This document shows, one piece after another, positions 51,908 to 60,375 of a stretch of DNA of 64,000 nucleotides. The DNA is from CAVSNH01 sp963729275. GTDB lineage: Bacteria; Actinomycetota; Acidimicrobiia; Acidimicrobiales; RAAP-2. Position 1 is the stretch's first letter. Every line of letters starts with the position of its first letter. A program made the translations under genes and the position numbers. The notes below the pieces were generated by a model, which saw only the letters and a list, made by a program, of their open reading frames with translations, was not told the origin of the DNA and made no database searches. The stretch lies in the NCBI GenBank assembly GCA_963729275.1, contig CAVSNH010000012.1:30634-94633 (forward strand), written 5' to 3'.

Positions 51908-53407
51908 ATGATCGAACGATCACACCCGGGCGGGGTGGAGCGGATCAGCGGCCTCGACGGCGCGTTCTTGGCCCTCGAATCCTCCACGGCTCCACTTCAC
52001 ATCGTGGGAGTGCTGCTGCTCGACCGCCTCGACGCCGCGCCCGAAGTCGTCTTCCGACGCATCCGGGCCGTCATCGGCGATCGACTGACTCTGGTTCCCC
52101 CGTTCCGGATGCGCCTGGTGGACGCGCCACTCGGAGTCGGTCGCCCGGGTCTCGTCGACGACCCTCGCTTCGATCTCGACTACCACGTCCGCCGGGCGGG
52201 GCTTCCTCGCCCCGGCGGCCGGAGAGAGTTGGCCGGGCTGGTGGCCGACATCGCCTCGCGCCCACTCGACCGCCGACGGCCACTGTGGGAGATGCACGTC
52301 GTCGACGGCACGGCCTCAGAAGGGGCCGTGGTCGTGGCCAAGGTGCATCACGCCATCATCGACGGGGTGGCTGGGGCAGAGCTGCTCAGCACCTTTTTCG
52401 ACCTCGAGGCCGACGCCCCGTCACCAGTTGCCCGTCTCGACCTTCACCGGCCTTCCACACCCCGACCGCCGGAGCCAGGCCCCTGGCCGGGTGTCGATCT
52501 CGGGCAGTGGCGGGAGGTGCTCGAATCGCTGCCCGGTCACCTCGACGCCACGGTTCGGTCCGTCGGCCAGACCCTCCGGCGGGCCCGTTCGGTGGCCACC
52601 CGGTGGCGGGGGCAGCCCACGGCGACGCCCCCGCTGCCGCTGTTGGCTCCGAGGACGTCGATCAACGGATCCATCTCACCCCACCGTCGGGTGGCTTTCG
52701 GTGACCTGGCCATGTCCGACGTGCGCCGTGTCCGTGAGGTGCTGGGCGGCACAGCCAACGATGTCGTCCTGGCCTCGACAGCCGGCAGCCTGCGTCGTTT
52801 CTTCTCAGGTCGGGGAGAGCAGATGGGCCGGCCATTGGTCGCCATGGTGCCGGTGTCGGTGCGGGCCGAGGCGGAGCACGGGCAACTCGGTAACCGTCTC
52901 TCCGCCTTGTTCGTCTCGCTGCCCGTCGAGGCCGACGAGCCGGTGGAGCGGCTACGAGCGGTTCGTGAGTCGGTGGCCGTCGCCAAGGAGACTGACCGCT
53001 CCGAAGGTCAGGGCCTCGTTCGGAGCTGGGCCGAAGCGACGGTGCCGGCCGTCGCGGCCAGGGCGTCGCAACTGGCCACCGACCGACGGCTCTTCGACCG
53101 GATCCCACCGCTCTTCAATGTCATCGTCTCCAACGTTCCCGGACCCGACTTCCCCTTGTACCTGGCCGGCTGCCGGCTGGTGGCCATGTATCCGTTCGGC
53201 CCCATCTTCGAAGGTGCGGCCGTGAACATCACGGTGATCTCCTACCTCGACCGCATCCACGTCGGCGTCCAAGGATGTTGGGATCTCGTTCCCGACGTCG
53301 ACGTCATCGCCCGTGGCATCGAGGATTCGCTGGCCGAGCTGGTCCGAACTGCGGACCGGCGGAACCGTCCCGTACCGTGGTGGCATGCCGAGATCGTGCC
53401 GGCGTGA
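51908..53407 (+). CDS. Wax ester synthase/diacylglycerol acyltransferase
   Basis: WS/DGAT enzyme making triacylglycerol or wax esters from acyl-CoA. The catalytic HHxxxDG motif reads KVHHAIIDGVAG; ISGLDGAFLALESSTAPLHI, the TANDVVLAS segment and NVIVSNVPGPDFPLYLAG are typical. 499 residues. It starts seven bases after dut. Storage lipid synthesis is common in actinobacteria; the acyl-CoA ligase gene 3 kb upstream could supply substrate. Confidence 0.9.
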   Translation: MIERSHPGGVERISGLDGAFLALESSTAPLHIVGVLLLDRLDAAPEVVFRRIRAVIGDRLTLVPPFRMRLVDAPLGVGRPGLVDDPRFDLDYHVRRAGLPRPGGRRELAGLVADIASRPLDRRRPLWEMHVVDGTASEGAVVVAKVHHAIIDGVAGAELLSTFFDLEADAPSPVARLDLHRPSTPRPPEPGPWPGVDLGQWREVLESLPGHLDATVRSVGQTLRRARSVATRWRGQPTATPPLPLLAPRTSINGSISPHRRVAFGDLAMSDVRRVREVLGGTANDVVLASTAGSLRRFFSGRGEQMGRPLVAMVPVSVRAEAEHGQLGNRLSALFVSLPVEADEPVERLRAVRESVAVAKETDRSEGQGLVRSWAEATVPAVAARASQLATDRRLFDRIPPLFNVIVSNVPGPDFPLYLAGCRLVAMYPFGPIFEGAAVNITVISYLDRIHVGVQGCWDLVPDVDVIARGIEDSLAELVRTADRRNRPVPWWHAEIVPA

Positions 53408-53440
53408 CCGAGCAGTACTGACCCGCGTCGGGAGCAGGAT

Positions 53441-54112
53441 GTGAAACCGATCGCCGCCGCCTACAACGGGGTCCGGGCCAGGGTGGGCGAGCTCACGGGG
53501 ACCCTCGACGAGACGACTAGCGGGACACCGGTGCCGCCGTGCCCTCGGTGGACAGTGCACGACGTCGTCGCCCATCTGGTCGGCGTCGTCGAGGACGCCA
53601 TGGCCGGACGGCTCGACGGTGTCGCCACCGACCCGTGGACGCAAGCACAGGTGGACGCTCGCCGGGAGCATTCCATCCCGGAGATGCTGGTGGCGTGGTC
53701 GGAGGCGGCACCGCCCTTCGAAGGCATGTTGGACGAGATCGGCCCTGTTGGCCGACAGGTGGTGCTCGATGCCGTCACCCACGAGCATGACATCCGAACC
53801 GCGTTGGGGGAGCCCGGGGCGCGTCAATCCGACGCAGTGATCATCGGCTACGAGTTCGGAGCCCCCGTGTTCCTCGAGGAGGCCGAGGGTCATGGGGCTC
53901 GCATCCGGTTGGTAGGGGTCGGCGTGCAGGCCTACGGGCCGTCCGACGCGGTCCGGCTCGAGGGATCGCCCTTCGATCTCATGCGCGCCCTCACCGGCCG
54001 TCGCAGCGTCGAACAGATCCGTGCCATGGCCTGGAGCGGTGAGTGTGAACCTGTCCTCGAGATGTTCACCTGGGGTCCGTTCCGGCCATCTGCCGTTGCT
54101 ATCGACGAGTAA
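53441..54112 (+). CDS. Maleylpyruvate isomerase-like (TIGR03083/DinB) protein
   Basis: Mycothiol-dependent maleylpyruvate isomerase-like family with a DinB four-helix bundle. Candidate metal ligands are the His in WTVHDVVAHLVGVVED and the Glu/His pair in VTHEHDIRTALGEPG; the C-terminal part (RALTGRRSVEQIRAMAW) is also typical. 223 residues. GTG 53441 follows an AGGATG context. The thiol substrate and reaction are not known; many members are uncharacterised. Confidence 0.78.
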   Translation: MKPIAAAYNGVRARVGELTGTLDETTSGTPVPPCPRWTVHDVVAHLVGVVEDAMAGRLDGVATDPWTQAQVDARREHSIPEMLVAWSEAAPPFEGMLDEIGPVGRQVVLDAVTHEHDIRTALGEPGARQSDAVIIGYEFGAPVFLEEAEGHGARIRLVGVGVQAYGPSDAVRLEGSPFDLMRALTGRRSVEQIRAMAWSGECEPVLEMFTWGPFRPSAVAIDE

Positions 54113-54212
54113 GCGTCCGGGCTTCGTCGGACGGAACTGTTTCACGCGAGGGCGCGGTGACGATTCGACCTTCTCTGAGAAGTGCAGGTGAGTGGTACTG
54201 TATGGCCCCTTC

Positions 54213-54285
54213 GCGGACGTGGCTCAGTTGGTAGAGCATCACCTTGCCAAGGTGAGGGTCGCGGGTTCGAATCCCGTCGTCCGCT
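54213..54285 (+). tRNA. tRNA-Gly (GCC)
   Basis: Complete cloverleaf: acceptor GCGGACG paired with CGTCCGC, D arm with AGTTGGTAGA, anticodon stem ACCTT/AAGGT with anticodon GCC at 54246-54248, and T arm GCGGGTTCGAATCCCGT. Discriminator T at 54285; CCA is not encoded. TACTGT at 54196-54201 is a suitable -10 box. It marks the boundary between the conserved region and the accessory region; no direct copy of its 3' end is seen in the window. Confidence 0.96.
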
Positions 54286-54373
54286 CTCGGCGAACCCGCA
54301 GGTCATCGGCGGTGGCAGATGTCGAAATCGGGTTTGTGTTGTAGATCGCTGACTCGGATGTACCACATCCGCA

Positions 54374-55707
54374 CCTGAAGGGTGCCACTCGTAATTCGGC
54401 GGCGACGGAGACGGTGGGATTGTCATCTATGGGGCGATCGTCGGCCCGTCCCTGAATGCTTACAGAGGCCGCACAGCGCGCGGACGTGCTTCGATCCTCT
54501 GGTTTGCCGTGAAAAGCGCCGATGTCGCGGTCCCGCCGACCGGCGGATCCGCCGTCCGTCTGGCTCAGGCAGCCTTCTGGTAGTACTCGTGGATAAGTCC
54601 ACCGAGGAGATCGCGGCGCTTGATCTCGTTCGGCTCGGAGCTTAAGACTCTTAGGGGTGGTGAACCGCCCGGCGATCTCAGTCCGAGGCCTCGGTGTGGG
54701 CGCTCCTCGTTGTAGTGCTTGACGTAGGTCGATAGCACTCGCTCGAGATGCCGAGCGCCCAGCACCATGACGCGATCGAGGCACTCGGCCCGAACGGTGC
54801 GGATCCATCGCTCGGCATAGGCGTTCGCTTTTGGGGCTCGCCAGGGAGTTCGGAGGATCTCGACGCCTTCCGCCTTGAAGACTTCGTCGAAAGGTGCTGC
54901 GAAGCGCTTGTCCCGGTCGTGCACGAGGAAGCGGATCGGCTCCGATCGGTTCTCCCGAGCCTCGGAGAGGTTGCGAGCGATCTGGGTGCACCAGGAGAGG
55001 TTCGCCGGACCTCCGGTCACCCCCCCGATCAGGACACGCCGGGTATGCAGGTCGATGAAGAAGAGCACGTGCAGGGTCTTCAGCCGGATCGACTCGACGG
55101 TGAACAGGTCACAAGCGACGATCGAGGAGGCCTGAGTTCGCATGAACTGGCGCCACGTCTCCCGGCTCGGACCAGGACGGGACTTGGTCGCCAGGATGCG
55201 TCGGATGCTCGTCGTCGAGATCTCGATGCCGATCTTCTGGAGTTCGCCTTGGATTCGCTTGTAGCCCCAGCCGTCGTTCTCCCGTGCCATCCGCCAGACC
55301 AGGACCTGGGTCTCGAGGGAAATCCTCGGGCGTGAGACGACCCGATGGGGGAAGCGCCACTTCGCCCTCACCAGTTCCCGGTGCCAGCGACGAAGGGTGT
55401 CAGGAGTGAATAGATTCGACAGCCGCTCCCGAGCTGGACGCAGCCGTTGGAGAACCGTGAGCACCAGCCGTTCTTCCTGCCGTGTCCTCGGGTGGGGAAC
55501 CTGGCGGCGCAAGACAACGAGCTCCTGGCGCAACACGAGCAGCTCGAGATCCTTCGAACGAGAAGACCTGCATGCGAGAAGCAGCAGTCGGAGCACCTGG
55601 CGGAGGGAGAGGGTGATGAGGCGGATGGTCACCCGGCCAGTCTCGCACCCGAGTTACAGCGGGGTTTGGCCTGGTAGGCGGCCGAACGCGAGGTGGCACC
55701 CTTCAGG
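54374..55707. mobile_element. Insertion sequence with 15-base terminal inverted repeats
   Basis: CCTGAAGGGTGCCAC at 54374-54388 is matched in perfect inverted orientation by GTGGCACCCTTCAGG at 55693-55707, and similarity continues inward (TTCGGC). The 1334-base element holds one DDE transposase gene on the minus strand. No convincing target duplication flanks it (only CA on both sides), so insertion is not very recent or the flanks changed. It lies 89 bases downstream of tRNA-Gly. Confidence 0.85.
54565..55632 (-). CDS. Integrase-core (rve) DDE transposase
   Basis: Single-ORF transposase of the IS3/IS481-like integrase-core type. The N-terminal half contains a helical HTH region (GWGYKRIQGELQKIGIEIS is the HTH_21-like linker) and the catalytic core has D175 (ACDLF), D239 (VHDRDKRF) and E274 (AYAERW), spaced D-D(34)-E. 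355 residues, apparently intact and without the frameshift of classical IS3 elements. GTG 55632 lies 61 bases inside the right inverted repeat. The exact IS family needs comparison with a transposase database. Confidence 0.85.
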   Translation of the reverse strand: MTIRLITLSLRQVLRLLLLACRSSRSKDLELLVLRQELVVLRRQVPHPRTRQEERLVLTVLQRLRPARERLSNLFTPDTLRRWHRELVRAKWRFPHRVVSRPRISLETQVLVWRMARENDGWGYKRIQGELQKIGIEISTTSIRRILATKSRPGPSRETWRQFMRTQASSIVACDLFTVESIRLKTLHVLFFIDLHTRRVLIGGVTGGPANLSWCTQIARNLSEARENRSEPIRFLVHDRDKRFAAPFDEVFKAEGVEILRTPWRAPKANAYAERWIRTVRAECLDRVMVLGARHLERVLSTYVKHYNEERPHRGLGLRSPGGSPPLRVLSSEPNEIKRRDLLGGLIHEYYQKAA

Positions 55708-55743
55708 CAAGAGCTGATACCTCCCGCCGCCGGGTGGTTGCGC

Positions 55744-55793
55744 GAGCTACCTAGTGTTACTATGTACTAGTAGTCAGTCACGCTAGGTAGCTC
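55744..55793. promoter_or_regulatory. Probable PadR operator and promoter
   Basis: Perfect 11-base arms GAGCTACCTAG (55744-55754) and CTAGGTAGCTC (55783-55793) enclose an inner ACTA/TAGT dyad around TATGTACTAG. A TACTAT at 55758-55763 can serve as -10 box. It sits 15 bases before the PadR start, so autorepression is likely. Confidence 0.65.
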
Positions 55794-55808
55794 TGGAGGA
55801 GGTGTTCC

Positions 55809-56138
55809 GTGGCCAAGCAGATGACGGAGATGCTCAAAGGCACGCTGGACGGCATCGTCCTCGCGATCTTGTCCGTGCGACCCGCGTACGGCTACGAGAT
55901 CACGGCTCGGTTGCGGGAGCAGGGCTTCTCTGACATCGCCGAAGGCACCGTTTACGCCCTGCTCGTCAGGACCGAGCAAAAGGGCCTCGTCGAAGTAAAG
56001 AAGATCCCGTCCGAGAAGGGACCGCCGCGCAAGGTGTATTCGCTCAACGCTCAGGGACGGGAGTTTCTCGAAGAGTTCTGGAGGACGTGGAGCTTCCTCG
56101 CGGAACGTCTCGAACAGCTCCACGAAGGAGGGAAATAA
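55809..56138 (+). CDS. PadR-family transcriptional regulator
   Basis: Winged-helix repressor. LKGTLDGIVLAILSVRPAYGYEI and GTVYALLVRTEQKGLVEV, then PPRKVYSLNAQGREFL, are the PadR domain; a short C-terminal helix follows. 109 residues. GTG 55809 has GGAGGAGG upstream. First gene of a four-gene unit with DUF1048 and an ABC exporter; in relatives PadR represses such exporters and is released by the drug. Confidence 0.9.
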   Translation: MAKQMTEMLKGTLDGIVLAILSVRPAYGYEITARLREQGFSDIAEGTVYALLVRTEQKGLVEVKKIPSEKGPPRKVYSLNAQGREFLEEFWRTWSFLAERLEQLHEGGK

Positions 56139-56140
56139 AC

Positions 56141-56482
56141 ATGACCAGAGGGTGGACCGAGCAGAAGAGGCGCTACCGGCAGTACAAGGCGCGAACGGAA
56201 CAGCTTCCCGCGAACTATCACACGGCGATCGATGCGCTGGAGCGGTACATGGAGTTCTTTGGGCCGAGCAAGGGGGACAGCCTCCTGCCGATGCTGGAGG
56301 ACCTTGCCGATCTCTTCGAGCAGAGCGCGGCGAACGCAACCCCGGTCCGCGCAATCGTCGGGGAGAACCCTGTGGAGTTCGCCGAGGCGTTCCTTCGGAA
56401 CTACCCGGAGGGTCAGTGGATCAGCCGGGAGCGGGAACGGCTGACCAACGCCATCGATGGCGTCGCGGGCAACGAACCGTAA
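56141..56482 (+). CDS. DUF1048 family protein
   Basis: 113-residue helical protein with YHTAIDALERYMEFFGPSKGDSLLPMLEDLADLFEQ, shown here only as evidence of family: a four-helix acidic protein often encoded next to PadR regulators and ABC exporters. ATG 56141 follows GGAGGG nine bases upstream and lies two bases after the padR stop. Function unknown; a regulatory or sensing role is inference from context. Confidence 0.75.
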   Translation: MTRGWTEQKRRYRQYKARTEQLPANYHTAIDALERYMEFFGPSKGDSLLPMLEDLADLFEQSAANATPVRAIVGENPVEFAEAFLRNYPEGQWISRERERLTNAIDGVAGNEP

Positions 56483-56505
56483 TAAAAGAGAGAACGGAGA
56501 TCCAG

Positions 56506-57315
56506 ATGACAGCCCATCAGGTCCACGAGCCTGCGATCCACGTGCAGGGCCTGGCGAAGTCGTACAAGAAGGTGGATGTGCTCCGCGGCGTGGACTTCGA
56601 CGTGGCCCGGGGCACCATCTTCGCCCTGCTCGGCTCCAACGGGGCGGGCAAGACCACGGTCGTGAACATCCTGTCCACGCTGCTCAAGGCCGACGTCGGG
56701 ACGGCCAGCGTCAACGGCTTCGATGTCGCCACCCAGGCTGCGGACGTGCGGGGGTCCTTCAGCCTCACTGGACAGTTCGCGGCCGTCGACGAGATCCTCA
56801 GCGGGCGGGAGAACCTTGTGCTGGTGGCCCGGTTGCGGCACCTTAAGGACCCGCGCACGATCGCCGATGACCTGCTCGATCGTTTCTCCCTGACCGACGC
56901 GGCCGAGCGGAAGGTGTCGACGTATTCGGGTGGCATGCGCCGCCGCCTCGACATCGCGATGAGCCTCATCGGGAATCCGCCGGTCATCTTCCTCGACGAG
57001 CCGACGACCGGGCTCGACCCCCAGGCGCGCATCGAGGTGTGGCAGACCGTCAAGGAAGTCGCCGGACGCGGCACGACGGTGCTGCTCACGACCCAGTATC
57101 TGGACGAGGCCGAACAGCTCGCCGACCGGATCGCCATCCTCCACGAGGGTCGGATCATCGTGAACGGCACCCTCGCCGAGCTCACGCAGCTGCTCCCGCC
57201 GGCCAAGGTCGAATACGTCGAGAAGCAGCCCACCCTGGAGGACGTCTTCCTCGCCATCGTCGGTGACGACGGCAAGAAGACGCCGACGCCGGCAATGACC
57301 GCAGCGTCGGCATGA
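56506..57315 (+). CDS. ABC transporter ATP-binding protein, DrrA-like
   Basis: ATPase of a drug-type exporter. Walker A GSNGAGKTT, Q loop near LTGQFAAVDE, signature YSGGMRRRLDIA, Walker B VIFLDEPTTGLDP and the switch region LLTTQYLDEAEQLAD. The C-terminal part (PTLEDVFLAIVG) is the DrrA-type tail. 269 residues from ATG 56506, preceded by GAGAACGGAGATC. The permease follows after 17 bases. Confidence 0.92.
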   Translation: MTAHQVHEPAIHVQGLAKSYKKVDVLRGVDFDVARGTIFALLGSNGAGKTTVVNILSTLLKADVGTASVNGFDVATQAADVRGSFSLTGQFAAVDEILSGRENLVLVARLRHLKDPRTIADDLLDRFSLTDAAERKVSTYSGGMRRRLDIAMSLIGNPPVIFLDEPTTGLDPQARIEVWQTVKEVAGRGTTVLLTTQYLDEAEQLADRIAILHEGRIIVNGTLAELTQLLPPAKVEYVEKQPTLEDVFLAIVGDDGKKTPTPAMTAASA

Positions 57316-57332
57316 AGGAGTAAGGAGCAACG

Positions 57333-58094
57333 ATGGCCACGCACTTCTTCGGCGACACCGCCGTCCTGCTGGGACGAACCCTCCGCCACGTCACGCGCAG
57401 CCTGGACACCATCATCACGACCACGATCATGCCGATCGCCTTGTTGCTGTTGTTCGTCTACGTGTTCGGCGGCGCCATCAACTCAGGGTCGCATTCGTAT
57501 GTGAACTACCTGCTGCCTGGCATTCTGCTCATCACGATTGCTTCGGGCATCGCCTACACCGCAGTCCGGCTCTTCACGGACATGAAAAGCGGCATCTTCG
57601 AGCGATTCCAGTCCATGCCGATCGCGCGGTCGTCCGTGCTGTGGGCGCACGTGCTGACCTCGCTGGTCGCCAATCTGATCTCGCTCGGAGTCATCGTGCT
57701 CGTCGCCCTCCTCATGGGCTTCCGCTCGGGGGCGGGAGTGCTGGCGTGGATGGCGGTCGCCGGCATCCTGATGCTGTTCACCCTGGCATTGACGTGGATC
57801 GCCGTCCTCCCCGGTCTCTCCGCCAAGACCGCGGAGGGCGCGGGGGCGTTCTCCTACCCGCTCATCTTCCTGCCGTTCATCAGCGCGGCATTCGTACCCA
57901 CCCACACTATGCCGGGCCCGGTGCGCGCATTCGCCGAGAACCAACCGGTGACGTCCATCGTCAACACGATCCGCGACCTGTTCAGACAGCAGCCGGTCGG
58001 CACCGACATCTGGATCGCCCTTGCCTGGTGTGTCGGCATCCTCATCGTCGCTTACGTCGTCGCTATGGTTACTTATCGCCGCAGGATCTCTTAA
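57333..58094 (+). CDS. ABC-2 type permease, DrrB-like
   Basis: Membrane partner of the preceding ATPase. About six hydrophobic segments (IMPIALLLLFVYVFGGA, LLPGILLITIASGIAYTA, LISLGVIVLVALLMGF, AVAGILMLFTLALTWIAVL, YPLIFLPFISAAFVP and a C-terminal one) and the FERFQSMPIARSSVLW loop typical of DrrB. 253 residues. GGAG lies seven bases before the ATG. Likely exports a hydrophobic drug or metabolite under PadR control. Confidence 0.9.
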   Translation: MATHFFGDTAVLLGRTLRHVTRSLDTIITTTIMPIALLLLFVYVFGGAINSGSHSYVNYLLPGILLITIASGIAYTAVRLFTDMKSGIFERFQSMPIARSSVLWAHVLTSLVANLISLGVIVLVALLMGFRSGAGVLAWMAVAGILMLFTLALTWIAVLPGLSAKTAEGAGAFSYPLIFLPFISAAFVPTHTMPGPVRAFAENQPVTSIVNTIRDLFRQQPVGTDIWIALAWCVGILIVAYVVAMVTYRRRIS

Positions 58095-58263
58095 TTGAGC
58101 GGCAAGTGTGGGTGCTGGTGCTGGGCGTGCGTCACCGAGCTAGGCCCGAGAAGCCTGGATCGAAGGTACTGCATCGGACGTGCCTGGTCAGCGGGCGGAC
58201 GTCGTGGAGATCCCTTGCTGATAGGACCGACGAAGGTGCCCCACCTACCCGGCTCCGCCCGTC

Positions 58264-58656
58264 CTAGCCCCGAGGTGCGAAGAACTCGAGTGCGATGTTG
58301 TCGGGGTCTCGAAATGACAATGCCGAGTAGGAAGCTGCGTCCACGATGCCACCGTTAGGGATGCCGAGCTCGTTCAGGCGGACTTCCCACGCTTTTAGCT
58401 CATCGCGGTTGGCACAGCCGAAAGCCAGATGATCGAGACCCGGCCGGCGCTCGTCGAACGGCTGAGTGCTGTTCAAATCAGGGAACTGAGTTAGACCGAC
58501 GATTGTGCCGCTCGTAAGCCAAGCGACACGCTTGAAAGGACCTGTGTCCTCGTCAAGGATCGGGTCCGAGCCGAACAGAGCCTTGTACCAAGGCACACTC
58601 CGTTCGAGACTCGTAACCGTTAGCGCCACGTGAGTAATCGCAGGGAACTCTGGCAT
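58264..58656 (-). CDS. VOC-family glyoxalase-like protein
   Basis: Vicinal oxygen chelate fold protein. Candidate metal ligands are the His in THVALTVTSLERS, the His in GLDHLAFGC and the Glu in NIALEFFAPRG. 130 residues from ATG 58656; the in-frame stretch before it has no ribosome site. Codon use is less GC-biased than the core genes, which fits the accessory region. Could be a glyoxalase, dioxygenase or antibiotic resistance protein; not decidable. Confidence 0.75.
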   Translation of the reverse strand: MPEFPAITHVALTVTSLERSVPWYKALFGSDPILDEDTGPFKRVAWLTSGTIVGLTQFPDLNSTQPFDERRPGLDHLAFGCANRDELKAWEVRLNELGIPNGGIVDAASYSALSFRDPDNIALEFFAPRG

Positions 58657-59071
58657 GTCTTTTCGGCACCTCGTGTAGGCAGCGAATGCCCCGTCTTTTG
58701 GCTGGGCAACTCTCTGGGAGCAGAAGCTATCTGGCAGCACAAGGACCCGCGCTAATTGGGGCCCCAGTTCCGGTGTTGTGGGCTATCCCGCCGCAATCGT
58801 CGACTGAATGTTCGGGGACACTGTCGGTCAACTGGGACGCCTCTGTCGTTGTCGTTGCCGAGCGGTTAACACGACCTCCGTGTGGGGGTGCCAGGAGGCG
58901 TCGAAGGAGATTCGAGGTTCGCATCTGTTCGGCCGATATGTAGCGTTCCGCGATATCACAATGTCCCGCGCCGGACGCGGCGGCGGAGCCACGCGAAGGA
59001 CCCTGAGTTAAGGTCCGAGCCGATCCGTCCGATAGTCACTAACACCGGCGATTGAGTCAGGAACATCGAAT
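58657..59071. other. Gene-poor stretch in the accessory region
   Basis: Short open frames here have no ribosome sites and no recognisable protein features. A GCCGAGCGGTTAACAC segment near 58857 resembles a tRNA D arm, but no cloverleaf can be completed. I see nothing else supportable. Confidence 0.5.
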
Positions 59072-59278
59072 ATGTCAAAATGCAGCTATTGCGGCAGTGA
59101 CCAGTACGGTCACAACTGCCTCAATGCCCCGGACAGGGGCGCGATCGGATTCGGCACACACTGTCACAAAGGTGGTCCCGGGTGTATCTGGTGCGGGAGT
59201 GACCAGCACGGTAAAAACTGCCTGAATGCCCCGGACAGGGGCGCGATCGGATTCGGCACACATGAACACAGTTCTTGA
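59072..59278 (+). CDS. Small protein with duplicated Cys/His zinc-finger-like unit
   Basis: Not recognised. The 68-residue product is two copies of a 34-residue unit: CSYCGSDQYGHNC and CIWCGSDQHGKNC, each followed by LNAPDRGAIGFGTH. Spacing C-x2-C-x8-C-x14-H in each unit suggests a zinc knuckle. At DNA level 44 bases (59117-59160 and 59219-59262) differ at only one position, so the duplication is recent or gene-converted. Its stop overlaps the next ATG by one base, indicating a two-gene unit. Confidence 0.65.
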   Translation: MSKCSYCGSDQYGHNCLNAPDRGAIGFGTHCHKGGPGCIWCGSDQHGKNCLNAPDRGAIGFGTHEHSS

Positions 59279-59505
59279 TGGCTGTTAGTCAAGATGCAGG
59301 GGATGTAGAGCCGGAGAACCATCTAGTCTCCATCCACTATCCCAACGGTCTGCTTGGGTTGGTAGGTCCAGACCGGGAGGGGTTCCACTACTCCCTGAGC
59401 CGTGGAGATGATATCTACACCGCAGGGTGGGCACCCGGCGGCGAGGATGTTGCCAAGCGTATCGTGGAGACTCTGGCCCCTATTTTTGCAACGGGGACGC
59501 CGTAG
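59278..59505 (+). CDS. Hypothetical protein coupled to the zinc-finger-like gene
   Basis: Not recognised. A 75-residue soluble, acidic product (VSIHYPNGLLGLVGPDREGF, YTAGWAPGGEDVAKRIVETL). ATG 59278 overlaps the preceding TGA by one base (TGATG), which suggests translational coupling and a shared role. No membrane segment or Cys motif. The 188 bases that follow contain nothing I can support. Confidence 0.5.
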   Translation: MAVSQDAGDVEPENHLVSIHYPNGLLGLVGPDREGFHYSLSRGDDIYTAGWAPGGEDVAKRIVETLAPIFATGTP

Positions 59506-59693
59506 GCACCAGCGAGTCGGTCTCGATCTGATTCAGGGACTCATGACCCCCAATTCGGCCCTTGCGATAACCAGGTAGGACGTCGTGGCTGATGTGCTGA
59601 TCATCGGCCATTAGTAGGCCGCGAGCACAGACCAAATCTGTCGGCGGATAATGCACCCTCAGCCGGCAGCGGTAGGGGACACCCTTAGCCGAC

Positions 59694-60146
59694 TTACGAA
59701 TGGCCCTCGTAAGTCGCCTCTAGGTTGGCGTCGTTGTACATTTCCGACACGATGAGCCAAGTGCCGTCGGGCTGACGTTGGAGAACACGCAGCGAGTGGT
59801 TATCCCGCACTTCGATCTCGCCCCCACCGACCAGCTTCTGACCCTCCACTTGCAAGTGGGCATTAACCAGGAGTATCTCCGGAGTCAGCACCCGGAAGCT
59901 CGTTTCAGGTGGGGCTTTCAAGGTCCCTGCATTGAAGTTATCGTCTGCGAAGAGGCCCCGAAGATACTCAACGATTTCGTTCGCACCCCGCTTGACACTC
60001 CCGAATGCATTGACCCAGTCGGCGTCGGTGCTGTACACGTTCACCAGCTTGTCGGCATTTCGCTCCCGGAACCCTGTCAGCAGGGATGTGAGCGTGACGC
60101 CGATTGCATCCTGGTCGGCCTGGGGTAGGGAAGATAGGTCGTCCAT
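59694..60146 (-). CDS. SnoaL/NTF2-like protein (SgcJ/EcaC type)
   Basis: NTF2-fold protein of about 150 residues: ITLLTGF-type helix (TLTSLLTGFRERNADKLVNVY), then STDADWVNAFG, FRVLTPEILLVNAHLQVEG and a terminal strand with TWLIVSEMYND. The family includes uncharacterised proteins annotated SgcJ/EcaC and small cyclases or isomerases. ATG 60146 has GGAG about nine bases upstream; earlier in-frame codons lack support. Divergent from the methyltransferase across 229 bases with no further visible feature. Confidence 0.7.
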   Translation of the reverse strand: MDDLSSLPQADQDAIGVTLTSLLTGFRERNADKLVNVYSTDADWVNAFGSVKRGANEIVEYLRGLFADDNFNAGTLKAPPETSFRVLTPEILLVNAHLQVEGQKLVGGGEIEVRDNHSLRVLQRQPDGTWLIVSEMYNDANLEATYEGHS

Positions 60147-60361
60147 GGATTCAGACTCCTTACACAAGGCATTGTCGTCGGAAAGGGCCTTTTGACAGCC
60201 TGACGTGGAGTTTGCCACACGCCTGAAAGTACAGGTCGGTGGCAGTTCGCGAGTGGCAAGCATTCGTCCCTCGATAATGCGCACACACCCGGCGGTCCGG
60301 GGCACTCTTTGTCACCGGACATCCACCGAGTAAGGCGACAGTCCCTCTATGACCGCGACTC

Positions 60362-60367
60362 TATAGT
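60362..60367 (+). promoter_or_regulatory. -10 box TATAGT before the methyltransferase
   Basis: TATAGT ends eight bases before GTG 60376 and favours that codon over TTG 60367, GTG 60391 or GTG 60415. Confidence 0.5.
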
Positions 60368-60375
60368 TGTTTAAA

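Noticed and set aside
54213..54285. Attachment site created by integration into tRNA-Gly
   Set aside because: No direct repeat of the tRNA 3' end was found downstream in the window, so integration at the tRNA is possible but unsupported.
58095..58358. Cys-rich open frame after the ABC permease
   Set aside because: It starts at a poor codon without ribosome site and overlaps the VOC gene on the opposite strand; composition looks random.
58850..58900. Possible tRNA-Ser or tRNA-Leu remnant
   Set aside because: A D-arm-like GCCGAGCGGTTAA is present, but no matching acceptor, anticodon or T arm can be drawn around it.
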